The notes beneath the pieces were generated by a model that was not told the origin of the DNA, made no database searches, and saw only the letters and a program-made list of their open reading frames with translations. Below, one piece after another: positions 17,016-26,314 of a stretch of DNA of 64,000 bases (its first letter is position 1; each line of letters opens with the position of its first letter). Both the position numbers and the translations under genes were made by a program. This DNA comes from Antiquaquibacter soli (GTDB lineage Bacteria; Actinomycetota; Actinomycetes; Actinomycetales; Microbacteriaceae): assembly GCF_030580675.1 (NCBI RefSeq), contig NZ_JAUQUB010000001.1, forward strand, positions 186,001 to 250,000, written 5' to 3'.

Positions 17016-20000
17016 ATGTGGGGGACGAGGGTGTCACTGTCGAGACTCCGTGGGAGCGCTCCCATGCTGGCGGCGATCGTGGCCGTCGTCGCGCTCCTGT
17101 GCGGGCTCTCCCTCGCCATGACCGTCTACATCGACCACCAGGGCACCGCCGGGCTGCGCGCGGAGCTCGAGACCCGGGCGGGCGCGGACCTCGCGCTGCG
17201 GGCATCCTTCGACCTGGCCGAGGATGCCGCGGCGCAGGATGACGCGGTGCGCGCCGCCCTCGACCGCACGTTCCAGCCCACGGGTATCGCGTTCGACGTC
17301 ACCCGCTCCATCGACACGGAGGCCTACTACCGGTTCGACGAGCTGGACGGACCCGCCCAGCTCGCCACGATCCCCGACCTTGCCGCTCGCGCGGAGTTCG
17401 GCAGCGGCGGCGCGCCCGAGGGCCCCGCGGAGGTGGCGGTGCAGGCCGTGGCCGCCGAGTCTCTCGGCATCGACGTGGGGGACTCGATCGTGCTCAACGA
17501 CGTCGGGTTCACGGTCTCCGGGACGTGGACAGCGCTCGACCCCCTCGACCCTCGGTGGTACGGCGACGACTCCGTGGTGACGGGCGGCGCCGAGCGCGCC
17601 GGACCCTTCGCCGTCGCCGAGGAGGCGTGGGAGCGGTTCGAGTCCGCGCCGACCGCGACCTGGACAGTCGTGCCGAGGTCGGTCGACGAGTTCACCGCGA
17701 CCAACAGCGACTCGGTCGTGATCTCCTGGCAGGGCGTCGAGCAGCAGTGGCGCGGCGAGGTCCCGGAATACCCGAGCCTCGTGGTCCAGGGACGGCTCAC
17801 CCGTACGCTCGGGGACTTCGCGGGGCGCATCCTGGGCCTGCGGGCCATCGAGCCGGTCGCGGCGGTGCTCGTCGCGGGAAGTGCGCTCGTGGTGCTGTCG
17901 CAGCTCGTGCAGTTGCTCGTCGCCACGCGCGAGCGGGAGAGCGCGCTCTACTGGGCGCGCGGCCAGTCGCCCCTCGGGATCGCGCGGCGAACCGCCGTCG
18001 AGGTTGGAGCGAGCTCCCTCCTCGGTGCGGCACTGGGCGTCGGCGCGGTCGCGGCGGGCTTCGCGATCGCGTCGGATGTGCGGGAGCTGCTCGCCGTGCG
18101 CTCGAGCGGCGTCATCGTGCCCGCGGTCGTGGTTCTCGGGGCGATCGTGTTCGCGGGGGCGGCCTCCTATCGCTCCGTCGTGAGCGTCACCACCCCGAGC
18201 AAGGGCGGTCGCGGGAGCGCCCGGGTCCGCCGCGCTGCGCTGCCCGGGGTTGTCGTTCTCGTCACGGTCGCGGCCGCGCTCGCCGTCTGGCAGCTGCGGC
18301 TCTACGGGTCGCCGGTCACTCCGAGTGCGACCGGCGCTCCGAGCATCGACCCCGTCGCGGTCGTCGCGCCCGCCGCCGCCCTCATCGCGATCGTGCTCGC
18401 CGCCCTCGCCGCGTTCCCGTGGATCGTGCGGCGGCTCGCGCGCCGTGCCGGGGCAACGGATGTCCCGGCCCACCTCGCCCTCCGGACCCTCGCGCGCTAC
18501 ACCGGCCGCGTCGCCGCCCCCCTCGTCATCGTCGCGCTCGCCGTCGGCTCGGCGACGTTCGCCGCCGCGTTCGCCGCCACCTGGGATCGCCTCTTCACGC
18601 AGACCGCCGACCTGCACGCCGGCTCCGACCTGCGGATCTCCTCGCGCTTCGACCCGCTCTCCGCGAGCGAGCTGGATGCGATCGCCGCAGCCGACGGCGT
18701 GCGCCGGGCCGCGCCCTTCGACGTGCAGAACCTCAGCATCGGCACGGTGACGGGCGTGACGCTCGGTGCCGCCCCGGACACGATCCGCGAGCTCGCGACG
18801 ACCGCGGGCGGGTCGTTCTCGCCGGACGATGCCGCCGACGCGATCGCCGTCGACCAGCCCGGGCCCGTCGTGCCGGAGGGCACGAGCGGTCTCGAGCTGC
18901 GGGTCGAGGCGATCGGCTTCGACGAGGCGCCGCGACTGACCGCGTGGGTCGCCGACTCGTTCGGGAGCCTGCGCTCGGTCGAGTTCGGCGAGCCGGAGGC
19001 AGAGCCGGACGGGGTGCTCGTGTATCCGGCGGACGCGAGCGGGGCATCCGGCACGCTCCTGTCGATCGACGTGCGGGCGGGGACCCCGTCGCTCGAGGAG
19101 CCCGCGACGTTCCGGCTGCTGTCGATGCAGGCGGACGGCACCGAGCTCGAGCTCGACCAGTACTGGATCACCGACTCTCTGCGCGGCCAGTTCTACCCGC
19201 CGATCCCCCTCCCCGACGGCGACGGGTTCACCCTCGAGTCGCCGCTGCCGATCGTGCGGATGACGGCCACGTTCGATGGGACCGGCGCCGACGTGCTGCG
19301 CCCGGGTGTCGTCGTGACCCAGCGGCTCGCCGACCTCCTCGAGCTCGAGAGCGGCGACCTCGTGGTGTTCGCCCTGCGCGACAGCCCGCAGAACGTGAAC
19401 GCCTTCGTGACCGGGATCGTGCCGTCGATCCCCGGGTCGCGCACCGACATGGCCCTGCTTATCGACCTCGCCGTCACCAACCACCTGCACCAGCGCAACA
19501 GCCAGAAGGCGCTCGAGCTCACCGACGCGTGGGTGACCACCGACGAGCCCGAGCAGGTGCGCGCCGAGTTGCGCTCCCTCCTCCCGGCCAACACGCGGAT
19601 CGACTCCCGGGCAGACCCCGTGGGACGCCAGGTGCTCGGCGCCGCGGCGATCGCCCTGTGGGCTGCCGCCGCGTGCTGCGTGATCATCGCAGTCGTCGCC
19701 GTCGGCTCCGCCTCCGGGTCGAGGCTGCGGTGGGGCCGCAACGACATCGCCTCGCTCCGTGCGATCGGCCTGAGCCCGCGCGAGCAGTCCGGGGTGCCGC
19801 TGAGGGAGCTCGGCATCGTGCTCGGAGTCGCGGCGGTGGCGGGCATCCTCGCGGGGGCGGCGGTCACCCTGCTCACCGTTGCCGAGCTCGCGCGCGCCGC
19901 CGTGGACCGCGCGTACCTCGCTCTTCAGTTCAGCGTCGCCCTCGACCTGGTCGGCTGGAGCGCCATGCTCGGCGCAGTGGCCGCGGGCATCGGCCTCGTG

Positions 20001-20069
20001 CTCCTCTCGCTCGCGCGCCGGGTGCGGTCGATCGCCGCAACGGCGCTGCCGGGGGAGGTGGGCGAGTGA
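17016..20069 (+). CDS. FtsX-like ABC transporter permease, subunit 1
   Basis: A 1017-residue membrane protein. After the first helix (about residues 17-37, MLAAIVAVVALLCGLSLAM) comes a large extracytoplasmic domain, then FtsX-type helix clusters near residues 275-380 and 405-475, a second outer domain, and C-terminal helices from about 870 on. This is the double-FtsX layout of MacB-like exporters. It heads a four-gene operon in which every junction is a four-base overlap, together with a second permease and two ATPases. ABC systems of this type export lipoproteins or peptides, or act as mechanotransmitters; the substrate is unknown. Confidence 0.88.
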   Translation: MWGTRVSLSRLRGSAPMLAAIVAVVALLCGLSLAMTVYIDHQGTAGLRAELETRAGADLALRASFDLAEDAAAQDDAVRAALDRTFQPTGIAFDVTRSIDTEAYYRFDELDGPAQLATIPDLAARAEFGSGGAPEGPAEVAVQAVAAESLGIDVGDSIVLNDVGFTVSGTWTALDPLDPRWYGDDSVVTGGAERAGPFAVAEEAWERFESAPTATWTVVPRSVDEFTATNSDSVVISWQGVEQQWRGEVPEYPSLVVQGRLTRTLGDFAGRILGLRAIEPVAAVLVAGSALVVLSQLVQLLVATRERESALYWARGQSPLGIARRTAVEVGASSLLGAALGVGAVAAGFAIASDVRELLAVRSSGVIVPAVVVLGAIVFAGAASYRSVVSVTTPSKGGRGSARVRRAALPGVVVLVTVAAALAVWQLRLYGSPVTPSATGAPSIDPVAVVAPAAALIAIVLAALAAFPWIVRRLARRAGATDVPAHLALRTLARYTGRVAAPLVIVALAVGSATFAAAFAATWDRLFTQTADLHAGSDLRISSRFDPLSASELDAIAAADGVRRAAPFDVQNLSIGTVTGVTLGAAPDTIRELATTAGGSFSPDDAADAIAVDQPGPVVPEGTSGLELRVEAIGFDEAPRLTAWVADSFGSLRSVEFGEPEAEPDGVLVYPADASGASGTLLSIDVRAGTPSLEEPATFRLLSMQADGTELELDQYWITDSLRGQFYPPIPLPDGDGFTLESPLPIVRMTATFDGTGADVLRPGVVVTQRLADLLELESGDLVVFALRDSPQNVNAFVTGIVPSIPGSRTDMALLIDLAVTNHLHQRNSQKALELTDAWVTTDEPEQVRAELRSLLPANTRIDSRADPVGRQVLGAAAIALWAAAACCVIIAVVAVGSASGSRLRWGRNDIASLRAIGLSPREQSGVPLRELGIVLGVAAVAGILAGAAVTLLTVAELARAAVDRAYLALQFSVALDLVGWSAMLGAVAAGIGLVLLSLARRVRSIAATALPGEVGE

Positions 20070-22744
20070 CCGACCTCCTCTCGACCGGTCGGCTGCTCGT
20101 CGACCACCTCCGCGCCGGCGTGCGCGCGTCGGCGCTCGTCGCCTTCCTCGTCACGCTCACCGTGCTCGTCGTCGCGCTCGTACCGCGCGCCTTCGCCGAG
20201 GTCGCGACCGCCGAGCTGCGCTACCAGCTCTCGCAGGAGGTGCCCGCCCAGCTCGACCTGCACGGGGAGGGTCGCATCGGCTGGCCCACCGCGGACACCG
20301 AGGGGGTGCCGCCGGAGGCCGTCTTCGGCCGCACCGACAAGGCCATCACCGGACTTCCCGCCTCGTTGCCCCGACCGCTGCGGGATGGCGCGGGCGACGC
20401 CACCTGGATCCTCAAGAGCACGAGCGGCACCGGGTCGATCGAGGGCAGCCCCTACGTGCTGAGCCTGCGGTTGGCGATGGATCTCGGCTGGACCGACCGC
20501 ATCCGCTTCGTGGAGGGGGAGGAGCCCGGCCCCTGGGCGTTCGACCCGGAGGTCGAGCCGGTCGACAACCCGATCCCCGTCGCCCTCTCGGTGAGCGCGT
20601 CCGAGACGATGGACGCCCCCGTCGGCACGGTCATCACCTACTCCGAGGGGCCGCTCCTCGTGACCGGTCTCTACGAGCCGGTCGACGAGTCCCTCAGCTA
20701 CTGGAGCCATGCCTACGACCTCGACCGCGCGGCCGTCATCCGCGTCACGGGGCAGCCGCCGCGAATCCAGTCGAGCGTGTTCGTGCCGCCCGAGACGGCC
20801 GTCGCCCTGCCCGAGCAGTTCGCTCTGGGCATCCTCACCGCGTGGGTGCCGATCGATCCGACCGTGTACGAGTTCGCCGACCTGCAGACGCTCGGCTCCC
20901 AGGTGCGCAACGCGACGGCGACGCCCGCGCCCCTCCCGGACTTCGGTGCACTCGCGCTCGACACGACCTTCACGGAGGTGCTCGACCGCACCGAGTCCTC
21001 GGTCGCGGCGATGACGGCCCTCGTGGCGCTCTCCGCCTCTGGCCTCCTCGGGGTGCTGCTCGCGAGCTATGCGCTCAGCATCCAGGCGCTCGTCCGTCGG
21101 CGTCGCTCCTCGCTCTCGCTCGCGGCGGCGCGCGGGGCATCCCTGCGCCAGCTGCGCGTCGTCATGGTGATCGAGGCGGCCGTGCTCGCACTGCCCGGCT
21201 CCGCGGTCGCCATCGTCGTCGCGGCGGCGCTCGTCCCGCAGCGCATCGGACTCGAGGGATGGCTCGCGCCCGTCGTCCTGGCGGTCGTCCCGGTCATCCT
21301 CGCCGCCGTCCTCGTGGCTCCCGGCAGCCTGCGCGAGGAGCGGCAGGACCTCGCGGTGCGGTCGAGCTCGCGCGGCCGCTGGGTGCTCGAGGCGGCCGTC
21401 GCGGGCGCCGCCGTCGTCTCCCTCGTGCTCCTGCAGCGGCGCGGTCTCGTCGCGTCCAGCGACGTCGTCGGAGTCGACCCGCTGCTCGCGGCTACGCCAG
21501 TGCTGCTCGCGGCGACCGTCGGGTTGATCGCCCTGCGGCTCTACCCGATCCCGCTGCGCGCGCTGCGGGGGGCGGTCCGCCGCGGTGCCGCCCCGGTCGC
21601 CGAGGTGGGCTCGGCTCGAGCCATCCGCGAGCCGGCGATCGGTGCCATCGCGAGCCTCGCGCTCGTCGTCGGCGTCGCCATCGTCGTCTTCTCGACGATC
21701 ATGGTGAGCACCGTCGGCACCGCCCTGCAGCGGGCAGCGGCCGAGGAGGTCGGAGCCGATGTGCAGGTGTACGCGCACGACCTCCCGCAGGAACTGCTCG
21801 ACGAGCTTCGCTCGATCCCTGGCGTCGACGGCGTCGTCGCCCTCACCTATCGGGCGAGCGTCACCCTCACCGACGACGCGGGGGGCACGAAGGTCGGCGT
21901 CGTGCTGGCCGACTCCGACGACCTCGCGGCGGTGCGGCCCGACCTGCCGCCGCTCGGGCCCGCGACATCCGGTTCGCTCCCGATCGCCGTGTCGCCCGAG
22001 CTCGCCGCGCGGCTGCAGGGCACCGATCTCCGGCTCGGCGATACGCCGGTCGCCGTGGCCGGCGTCGTGCCCGAGACCGCGATGCCCGGGATGCTCGGCC
22101 TCTGGCTCATCGCGGACGCCTCCGCCATCGACGCGCTCGACCTCGACGGCAAACCGCCCTCGCGGCTGCTCATCGACCTCGCCGACGACTCCCCACCGGA
22201 GACCGCCGACGCGATTCGCGCCGCCGTGCTCGCCGTGCAGCCGGAGCAGTTCGCGGGCTCCGCCGAGATCGTCGACATCGCGACCGAGCTCGGGCGGGCC
22301 CGGTCGGCGCCCATCACCTCGGGGCTCGAATGGTCCCTGCTCATCGTCGCCGGTGCGACGCTCGCCCTCACGATGCTCGTCGTCGCGCTCGCGGCGGCGG
22401 CCTCGGCGGCGACCCGCAACCGCGTGGTCGGCGTGCTGCGCATCCTCGGGATGAGCCCGCGCCAGGTGCGCGCCCTCGTCGCGTGGGAGTTCGGGCCGGT
22501 CGCGGTCGGGTCGATGCTCGTCGGCGTCGCCCTCGGCTTCGCCCTGCCGTACCTCGTGACCGCGGTGCTCGACCTCCGCGGCTTCTTCGGCGGCACGTCG
22601 CTGCCGCGACCGACGATCGACCCGCTGTGGATCATCGTCGCCGTCGGCGCTTACGCCCTCGCCGTGCTCGCCGCGGTGCTCGTGGCCACGGCACTCGGGC
22701 GGCGCTTCGCCCCGGCATCCACCCTGAAGATGGGAGACGCATGA
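20066..22744 (+). CDS. FtsX-like ABC transporter permease, subunit 2
   Basis: An 892-residue membrane protein starting at GTG 20066, overlapping the previous stop as GTGA. The start is fixed by that overlap and by the following helix (SALVAFLVTLTVLVVALVPR); the frame is open far upstream in the shadow of the first permease. It has the same arrangement as subunit 1: an N-terminal helix, an outer domain, FtsX helices near residues 310-490, a second outer domain and a C-terminal helix bundle ending LGRRFAPASTLKMGDA. Subunits 1 and 2 probably form a heterodimeric pore. Confidence 0.88.
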   Translation: MTDLLSTGRLLVDHLRAGVRASALVAFLVTLTVLVVALVPRAFAEVATAELRYQLSQEVPAQLDLHGEGRIGWPTADTEGVPPEAVFGRTDKAITGLPASLPRPLRDGAGDATWILKSTSGTGSIEGSPYVLSLRLAMDLGWTDRIRFVEGEEPGPWAFDPEVEPVDNPIPVALSVSASETMDAPVGTVITYSEGPLLVTGLYEPVDESLSYWSHAYDLDRAAVIRVTGQPPRIQSSVFVPPETAVALPEQFALGILTAWVPIDPTVYEFADLQTLGSQVRNATATPAPLPDFGALALDTTFTEVLDRTESSVAAMTALVALSASGLLGVLLASYALSIQALVRRRRSSLSLAAARGASLRQLRVVMVIEAAVLALPGSAVAIVVAAALVPQRIGLEGWLAPVVLAVVPVILAAVLVAPGSLREERQDLAVRSSSRGRWVLEAAVAGAAVVSLVLLQRRGLVASSDVVGVDPLLAATPVLLAATVGLIALRLYPIPLRALRGAVRRGAAPVAEVGSARAIREPAIGAIASLALVVGVAIVVFSTIMVSTVGTALQRAAAEEVGADVQVYAHDLPQELLDELRSIPGVDGVVALTYRASVTLTDDAGGTKVGVVLADSDDLAAVRPDLPPLGPATSGSLPIAVSPELAARLQGTDLRLGDTPVAVAGVVPETAMPGMLGLWLIADASAIDALDLDGKPPSRLLIDLADDSPPETADAIRAAVLAVQPEQFAGSAEIVDIATELGRARSAPITSGLEWSLLIVAGATLALTMLVVALAAAASAATRNRVVGVLRILGMSPRQVRALVAWEFGPVAVGSMLVGVALGFALPYLVTAVLDLRGFFGGTSLPRPTIDPLWIIVAVGAYALAVLAAVLVATALGRRFAPASTLKMGDA

Positions 22745-23625
22745 CCCCCCAGATCGACTGCTCCGACCTGGTCAAGATCTTCTCCGCCGAAGGGGTGGAG
22801 GTGCAGGCGCTCCAGGGACTCACCCTGCGGGTGGAGTCCGGGGAGCTCACCGCGATCGTCGGGGCATCGGGCTCCGGCAAATCGACGCTCCTCGCCATCC
22901 TCACCGGGCTCGAGATCCCGACCGCCGGACGGGCGAGCGTCGCCGGCCACGACCTGCTCACCATGACCGCCGCCCAGCGCACTCGCTATCGGCGCGAGAC
23001 CGTCGGCTTCGTGTGGCAGCAGACCTCCCGCAACCTGCTGCCGTACTACACCGCCGCGCAGAACATCGCGATGCCGCTCGCGCTCGCGGGGGTGCCTCGC
23101 GCCAAGCGGGCGGAGCGGGTTCAGTCGCTCATCGACCTGCTCGGCATCGGCGACTTCGCGGGTCGCCGACCGGCGCAGCTCTCCGGCGGGCAGCAGCAGC
23201 GGGTGGCGATCGCCGTCGCGCTCGTCAACCAGCCCGAGGTGCTCTTCGCCGATGAGCCCACGGGCGAGCTCGACGACGTGAACTCGCAAGTGGTCTTCGA
23301 CGCGCTCGGAGCGGTCAACCGGGAGCTCGGCGTCACGGTGCTCATCGTGACTCACGACGAGGAGGTGTCGTCGAAGGTGCGCCGCACCGTGCAGATCCGC
23401 GACGGCCGCCTCTCGACCGAGGTCCATCGCAGTACCGAGACCGACGAGTTCGGCGAGGAGCAGCACCGCTCCCAGGAGTTCGTCGTGCTCGACCGCGTGG
23501 GCCGGCTCCAGCTTCCCCAGGAGTACGTGAAGACCCTCGGGCTCGCGGGGCTCGTTCGAGTGGAGCTCGCGGATGATCACGCGCAAGTGCATCCGACGGA
23601 CCAGCAGAAGGGTGCCGAGCGATGA
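22741..23625 (+). CDS. ABC transporter ATP-binding protein with AbrB-like C-terminal tail
   Basis: A 294-residue MacB/LolD-type ATPase: Walker A GASGSGKST at 41-49, signature LSGGQQQRVAIAVAL, Walker B VLFADEPTGELDD, and the switch His in VTHDEEV. The normal fold ends near residue 225. The remaining ~70 residues (EFVVLDRVGRLQLPQEYVKTLG and LVRVELADDHAQV) look like an AbrB/MazE swapped-hairpin strand set. Starts by ATGA overlap with permease 2. The partner ATPase downstream lacks this tail, so the two ATPases are not interchangeable. Confidence 0.9.
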   Translation: MTPQIDCSDLVKIFSAEGVEVQALQGLTLRVESGELTAIVGASGSGKSTLLAILTGLEIPTAGRASVAGHDLLTMTAAQRTRYRRETVGFVWQQTSRNLLPYYTAAQNIAMPLALAGVPRAKRAERVQSLIDLLGIGDFAGRRPAQLSGGQQQRVAIAVALVNQPEVLFADEPTGELDDVNSQVVFDALGAVNRELGVTVLIVTHDEEVSSKVRRTVQIRDGRLSTEVHRSTETDEFGEEQHRSQEFVVLDRVGRLQLPQEYVKTLGLAGLVRVELADDHAQVHPTDQQKGAER

Positions 23626-24338
23626 GCGGCGACGTCGTACTCCGCTGCGAGGGACTCACCCGCACCTACGGGCGGGGCGAGACGGAGGTGCACGCACTCG
23701 TGGACGCCGAGCTGGAGGTGCACGCGGGTGAGCTCGTCGTGCTGCGCGGGCCGTCGGGCTCGGGCAAGACGACCCTCCTCAACCTCCTCGGCGGTCTCGA
23801 CACCCCGACCTCGGGCGCGGTGTGGCTGGGCGACAGGCAGGTGTCGGGCGCGAGCGAGCGCGACCTCGTCGAACTCCGTCGCCGGGACATCGGCTACATC
23901 TTCCAGACGTTCGCGCTGCTGTCGCCGCTCTCCGCGGCGGAGAACGTCGAGCTTCCGATGCGACTCGTGGGGTTGCCCGCCGCGGAGCGGGCCGAACGCA
24001 CCGCCGAGCTCCTCGCGGTCGTGGGGCTCGCCGACCACGCGCAGCAGCGGCCGGGGGAGCTCTCGGGCGGCCAGCAGCAGCGCCTCGGCATCGCCCGCGC
24101 GCTCGCCAACAGCCCGCGGGTGATCATCGCCGACGAGCCCACCGGCCAGCTCGACAGCCTCAACGCGGAGGCGATGATGTCGCTCATCTCGTCGCTCGTG
24201 CACGAGCGCGGGGTCGCGGCGGTGGTCTCGACCCACGACCCGCGGATGGCGGCGCACGCCGACCGCATCCTCGAGATCCGCGACGGGCGGCTCGGGCGCC
24301 GACACGGTCGGCACTCGTCGGGGGCGGAGCCGATCTAG
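23622..24338 (+). CDS. ABC transporter ATP-binding protein (MacB/LolD type)
   Basis: A 238-residue ATPase: RGPSGSGKTTLLNLLGG, LSGGQQQRLGIARAL, VIIADEPTGQLDS, and STHDPRM with the switch His. It overlaps the preceding ATPase gene as ATGA and closes the exporter operon. Two different ATPases with two different FtsX-type permeases suggest a fully heteromeric transporter, or two transporters sharing a transcript. Confidence 0.92.
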   Translation: MSGDVVLRCEGLTRTYGRGETEVHALVDAELEVHAGELVVLRGPSGSGKTTLLNLLGGLDTPTSGAVWLGDRQVSGASERDLVELRRRDIGYIFQTFALLSPLSAAENVELPMRLVGLPAAERAERTAELLAVVGLADHAQQRPGELSGGQQQRLGIARALANSPRVIIADEPTGQLDSLNAEAMMSLISSLVHERGVAAVVSTHDPRMAAHADRILEIRDGRLGRRHGRHSSGAEPI

Positions 24339-24346
24339 TCCCGGCC

Positions 24347-25390
24347 TCAGGCGGCCGCCGCCTCCGCCGTGAGCAGTTCGCGCACGCGCGGGGCGACCTC
24401 GGTGCCGAGGAGCTCGATGGTGCGCGATCGCGCGGCCACGTCGAGACCGAGCACGTCGTACTTGAGGTCGAAGCGGTTGAGGCGAAGCGACCGAGCGACC
24501 CGCGCGATCTTCTGCGCGACCGTCTCGGGCGAGCCCACGAACAGAGCGCCGGTCGCCACCTCGAGCTCGTAGCGCTCGCGGCTCGGCGGGTAGAACCCGC
24601 GCTCGCGCGACATCCTTTCCACCATCGGCTGCCATGAGGTCCACCAGGTCTCGACGGCTTCCTCGTCGGTGTCGGCGATGAGGCCGAGCGAATGCTGGCC
24701 GACCGGCTGGACCGGCATCCCGAACTGCTCGAGCGCCCGGAAGTACAGGTCCACGTGCCCCGCGAAGCGCTCGGGCTGCCCGCCGATGATCGCGAGCATG
24801 AGGGGCAGCCCGTAGCGCGCCGCGCGGATCACCGAGTTGGGGCTGCCGCCGACTCCGATCCAGGTCGGGATGCCCCCCTCCCGCATCCTCGGGTGCAGCG
24901 TCTGCGCAGCCAGGGGTGCCCGCGTGCTCCCCGACCAGGTGACGGACTCCTCGCGCTGGAGCCGGACGAAGAGCTCGAGCTTCTCCTCGAAGAGCTCCTC
25001 GTAGTCGGCGAGGTCGTAGCCGAACAGCGGGAACGACTCGGTCGCGGATGCCCGGCCGAGCACCACCTGGGCCCGACCGTTCGAGACCGCATCGAGTGTC
25101 GAGAACTCGTGGTAGAGCCGAACGGGGTCATTGGTGCTGAGGACGGTGACGGCGGTGCCGAGCCGGATGGTCGACGTCGCTGTCGCGATCGCCGCGAGCA
25201 GCACGGGCGTCGCCGAGTCGACGAATCCCTCGCGGTAGTGCTCTCCGACGCTGAACACATCGAGTCCGACGGATTCCGCTAGGCGCGCCTCGTCGACGAG
25301 CAGTCGCACGGTCTCGGCGTCGGTGATGAGTTGTCCGTCGCGGCTCGGCACGTCGCCGAACGAGTTGAGCCCGATCTCGAAGGTGCTCAC
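24347..25390 (-). CDS. LLM class flavin-dependent oxidoreductase
   Basis: A 347-residue luciferase-like TIM-barrel enzyme using FMN or F420. Characteristic segments are FSVGEHYREGFVDSATPVLL, TSTIRLGTAVTVLSTNDPVR and GRAQVVLGRASATESF. GTG 25390 (MSTFEIGLNSFGDVPSRDG) is chosen because GGAGGA lies just upstream; a longer frame to 25447 would run through the operator sites. It is divergent from a marR gene, with two operator-like palindromes between them, so it is probably repressed by that MarR. Substrate unknown. Confidence 0.88.
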   Translation of the reverse strand: MSTFEIGLNSFGDVPSRDGQLITDAETVRLLVDEARLAESVGLDVFSVGEHYREGFVDSATPVLLAAIATATSTIRLGTAVTVLSTNDPVRLYHEFSTLDAVSNGRAQVVLGRASATESFPLFGYDLADYEELFEEKLELFVRLQREESVTWSGSTRAPLAAQTLHPRMREGGIPTWIGVGGSPNSVIRAARYGLPLMLAIIGGQPERFAGHVDLYFRALEQFGMPVQPVGQHSLGLIADTDEEAVETWWTSWQPMVERMSRERGFYPPSRERYELEVATGALFVGSPETVAQKIARVARSLRLNRFDLKYDVLGLDVAARSRTIELLGTEVAPRVRELLTAEAAAA

Positions 25391-25406
25391 GGTGTCCTCC
25401 TCAGTA

Positions 25407-25448
25407 ATTGACGTGTCAATAATGCGCCGATATGATTGATATGTCAAT
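25407..25448. promoter_or_regulatory. Pair of MarR-type operators
   Basis: ATTGACGTGTCAAT (25407-25420) and ATTGATATGTCAAT (25435-25448): two similar 14-base inverted repeats, centres 28 bases apart, between the divergent LLM and marR starts. The spacing is close to three helical turns minus a few bases. Confidence 0.7.
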
Positions 25449-25463
25449 TAGTTAGGGGAGAGC

Positions 25464-25934
25464 ATGCGCCGATCGCCCACGAGCCGGGATCTCGTCGTCT
25501 GGCGGGAGTTCGTCGAGACCGGCGACCGGCTGCGGTCGCTGCTGTCGTCCCGGCTGCAGTCGCAGTCGCAGCTCTCCAGCGGCGACTACGCCGTGCTGCT
25601 CGCGCTCTCGGAGGCGGACGGCCGCAGCATCCGCTCGTCGGACCTGGCTGCCGCGATCGACTGGGAGAGAAGCCGCCTCTCGCACCACCTGGGCCGGATG
25701 GAGTCGCGGGGCCTCGTGCGTCGCGAGGCGTGCGCGACGGACAACCGGGGGGCCGAGGTCGTGCTCACCGAGACGGGTGCGTCGCTGTTCCGCGCCGCCT
25801 CGGTGCCGCACCTTCGGGCCGTGCGCGAGCTGTTCCTCGACGCCCTCTCGCCCGAGCAGCTCGACGCCATCGACGGCATCACTCGCGCGCTGCGGGAGCA
25901 CCTGGACGTCGAGCGGGGCTCGTCCGCCCGATAG
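25464..25934 (+). CDS. MarR family transcriptional regulator
   Basis: A 156-residue winged-helix regulator: SSGDYAVLLALSEADGR, SSDLAAAIDWERSRLSHHLGRM split over the recognition helix, and the wing ATDNRGAEVVLTETG. ATG 25464 follows AGGGGAGAG. It most likely binds the two palindromes upstream and controls both itself and the divergent oxidoreductase gene. Confidence 0.9.
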   Translation: MRRSPTSRDLVVWREFVETGDRLRSLLSSRLQSQSQLSSGDYAVLLALSEADGRSIRSSDLAAAIDWERSRLSHHLGRMESRGLVRREACATDNRGAEVVLTETGASLFRAASVPHLRAVRELFLDALSPEQLDAIDGITRALREHLDVERGSSAR

Positions 25935-26035
25935 CGGATGAGCCCGTCGCGCGTCAACGGGTGGTTGCGCGCCCCCGCAATCCGGTCGAATGAGAAGTGC
26001 ACCACCCCGACTGACCGAGTCAAGGAGGCGACGAC

Positions 26036-26203
26036 ATGACCACGTTCTCAGTACCGAGCCCGCGCCCCGCAGTGCGGAGGCGGGATGCCCTGGGCATTGC
26101 GCTGCCGAACCTCAAGCGCCGGTTCACTCCCGGCGCGGGGCCCCGGATCGCTCGATCGACGTTCGTGCCCCGCTCGCTCGGAGGCGAGCCGAAGCGCGCG
26201 TAG
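26036..26203 (+). CDS. Small basic protein (55 aa), LPxxKRRFxP family
   Basis: ATG 26036 follows a strong AAGGAGG. The 55-residue product is basic, without membrane segments, and contains GIALPNLKRRFTPG and a C-terminal SLGGEPKRA. It aligns with the 52-residue protein at 38584: LP, KRRF, P, spaced Arg residues and LGG-P are shared in the same order. I do not recognise the family. It is followed by a long GC-rich hairpin terminator, so it is probably transcribed alone. Confidence 0.7.
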   Translation: MTTFSVPSPRPAVRRRDALGIALPNLKRRFTPGAGPRIARSTFVPRSLGGEPKRA

Positions 26204-26220
26204 CGACGCAGTCCGGTCGT

Positions 26221-26255
26221 CGAGAGGCCCGCCCCCACCCGGGGCGGGCCTCTCG
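26221..26255 (+). terminator. Hairpin terminator after the 55-aa gene
   Basis: Perfect 15-base arms CGAGAGGCCCGCCCC and GGGGCGGGCCTCTCG with a 5-base loop, 17 bases after the stop codon. No T-run follows, which is common in high-GC Actinobacteria. Confidence 0.75.
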
Positions 26256-26314
26256 CGTGTACCGCCGCGGGGTGTGAGCGGTTAGGCTCGGGGTAACGAC
26301 GAGAGGAACTCATC

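Noticed and set aside
17034-19490. Minus-strand open frame of more than 800 codons opposite the first FtsX permease
   Set aside because: It is a high-GC shadow: composition is Arg/Gly/Asp/His-rich without any domain, and the plus strand encodes a coherent membrane protein coupled to its neighbours.
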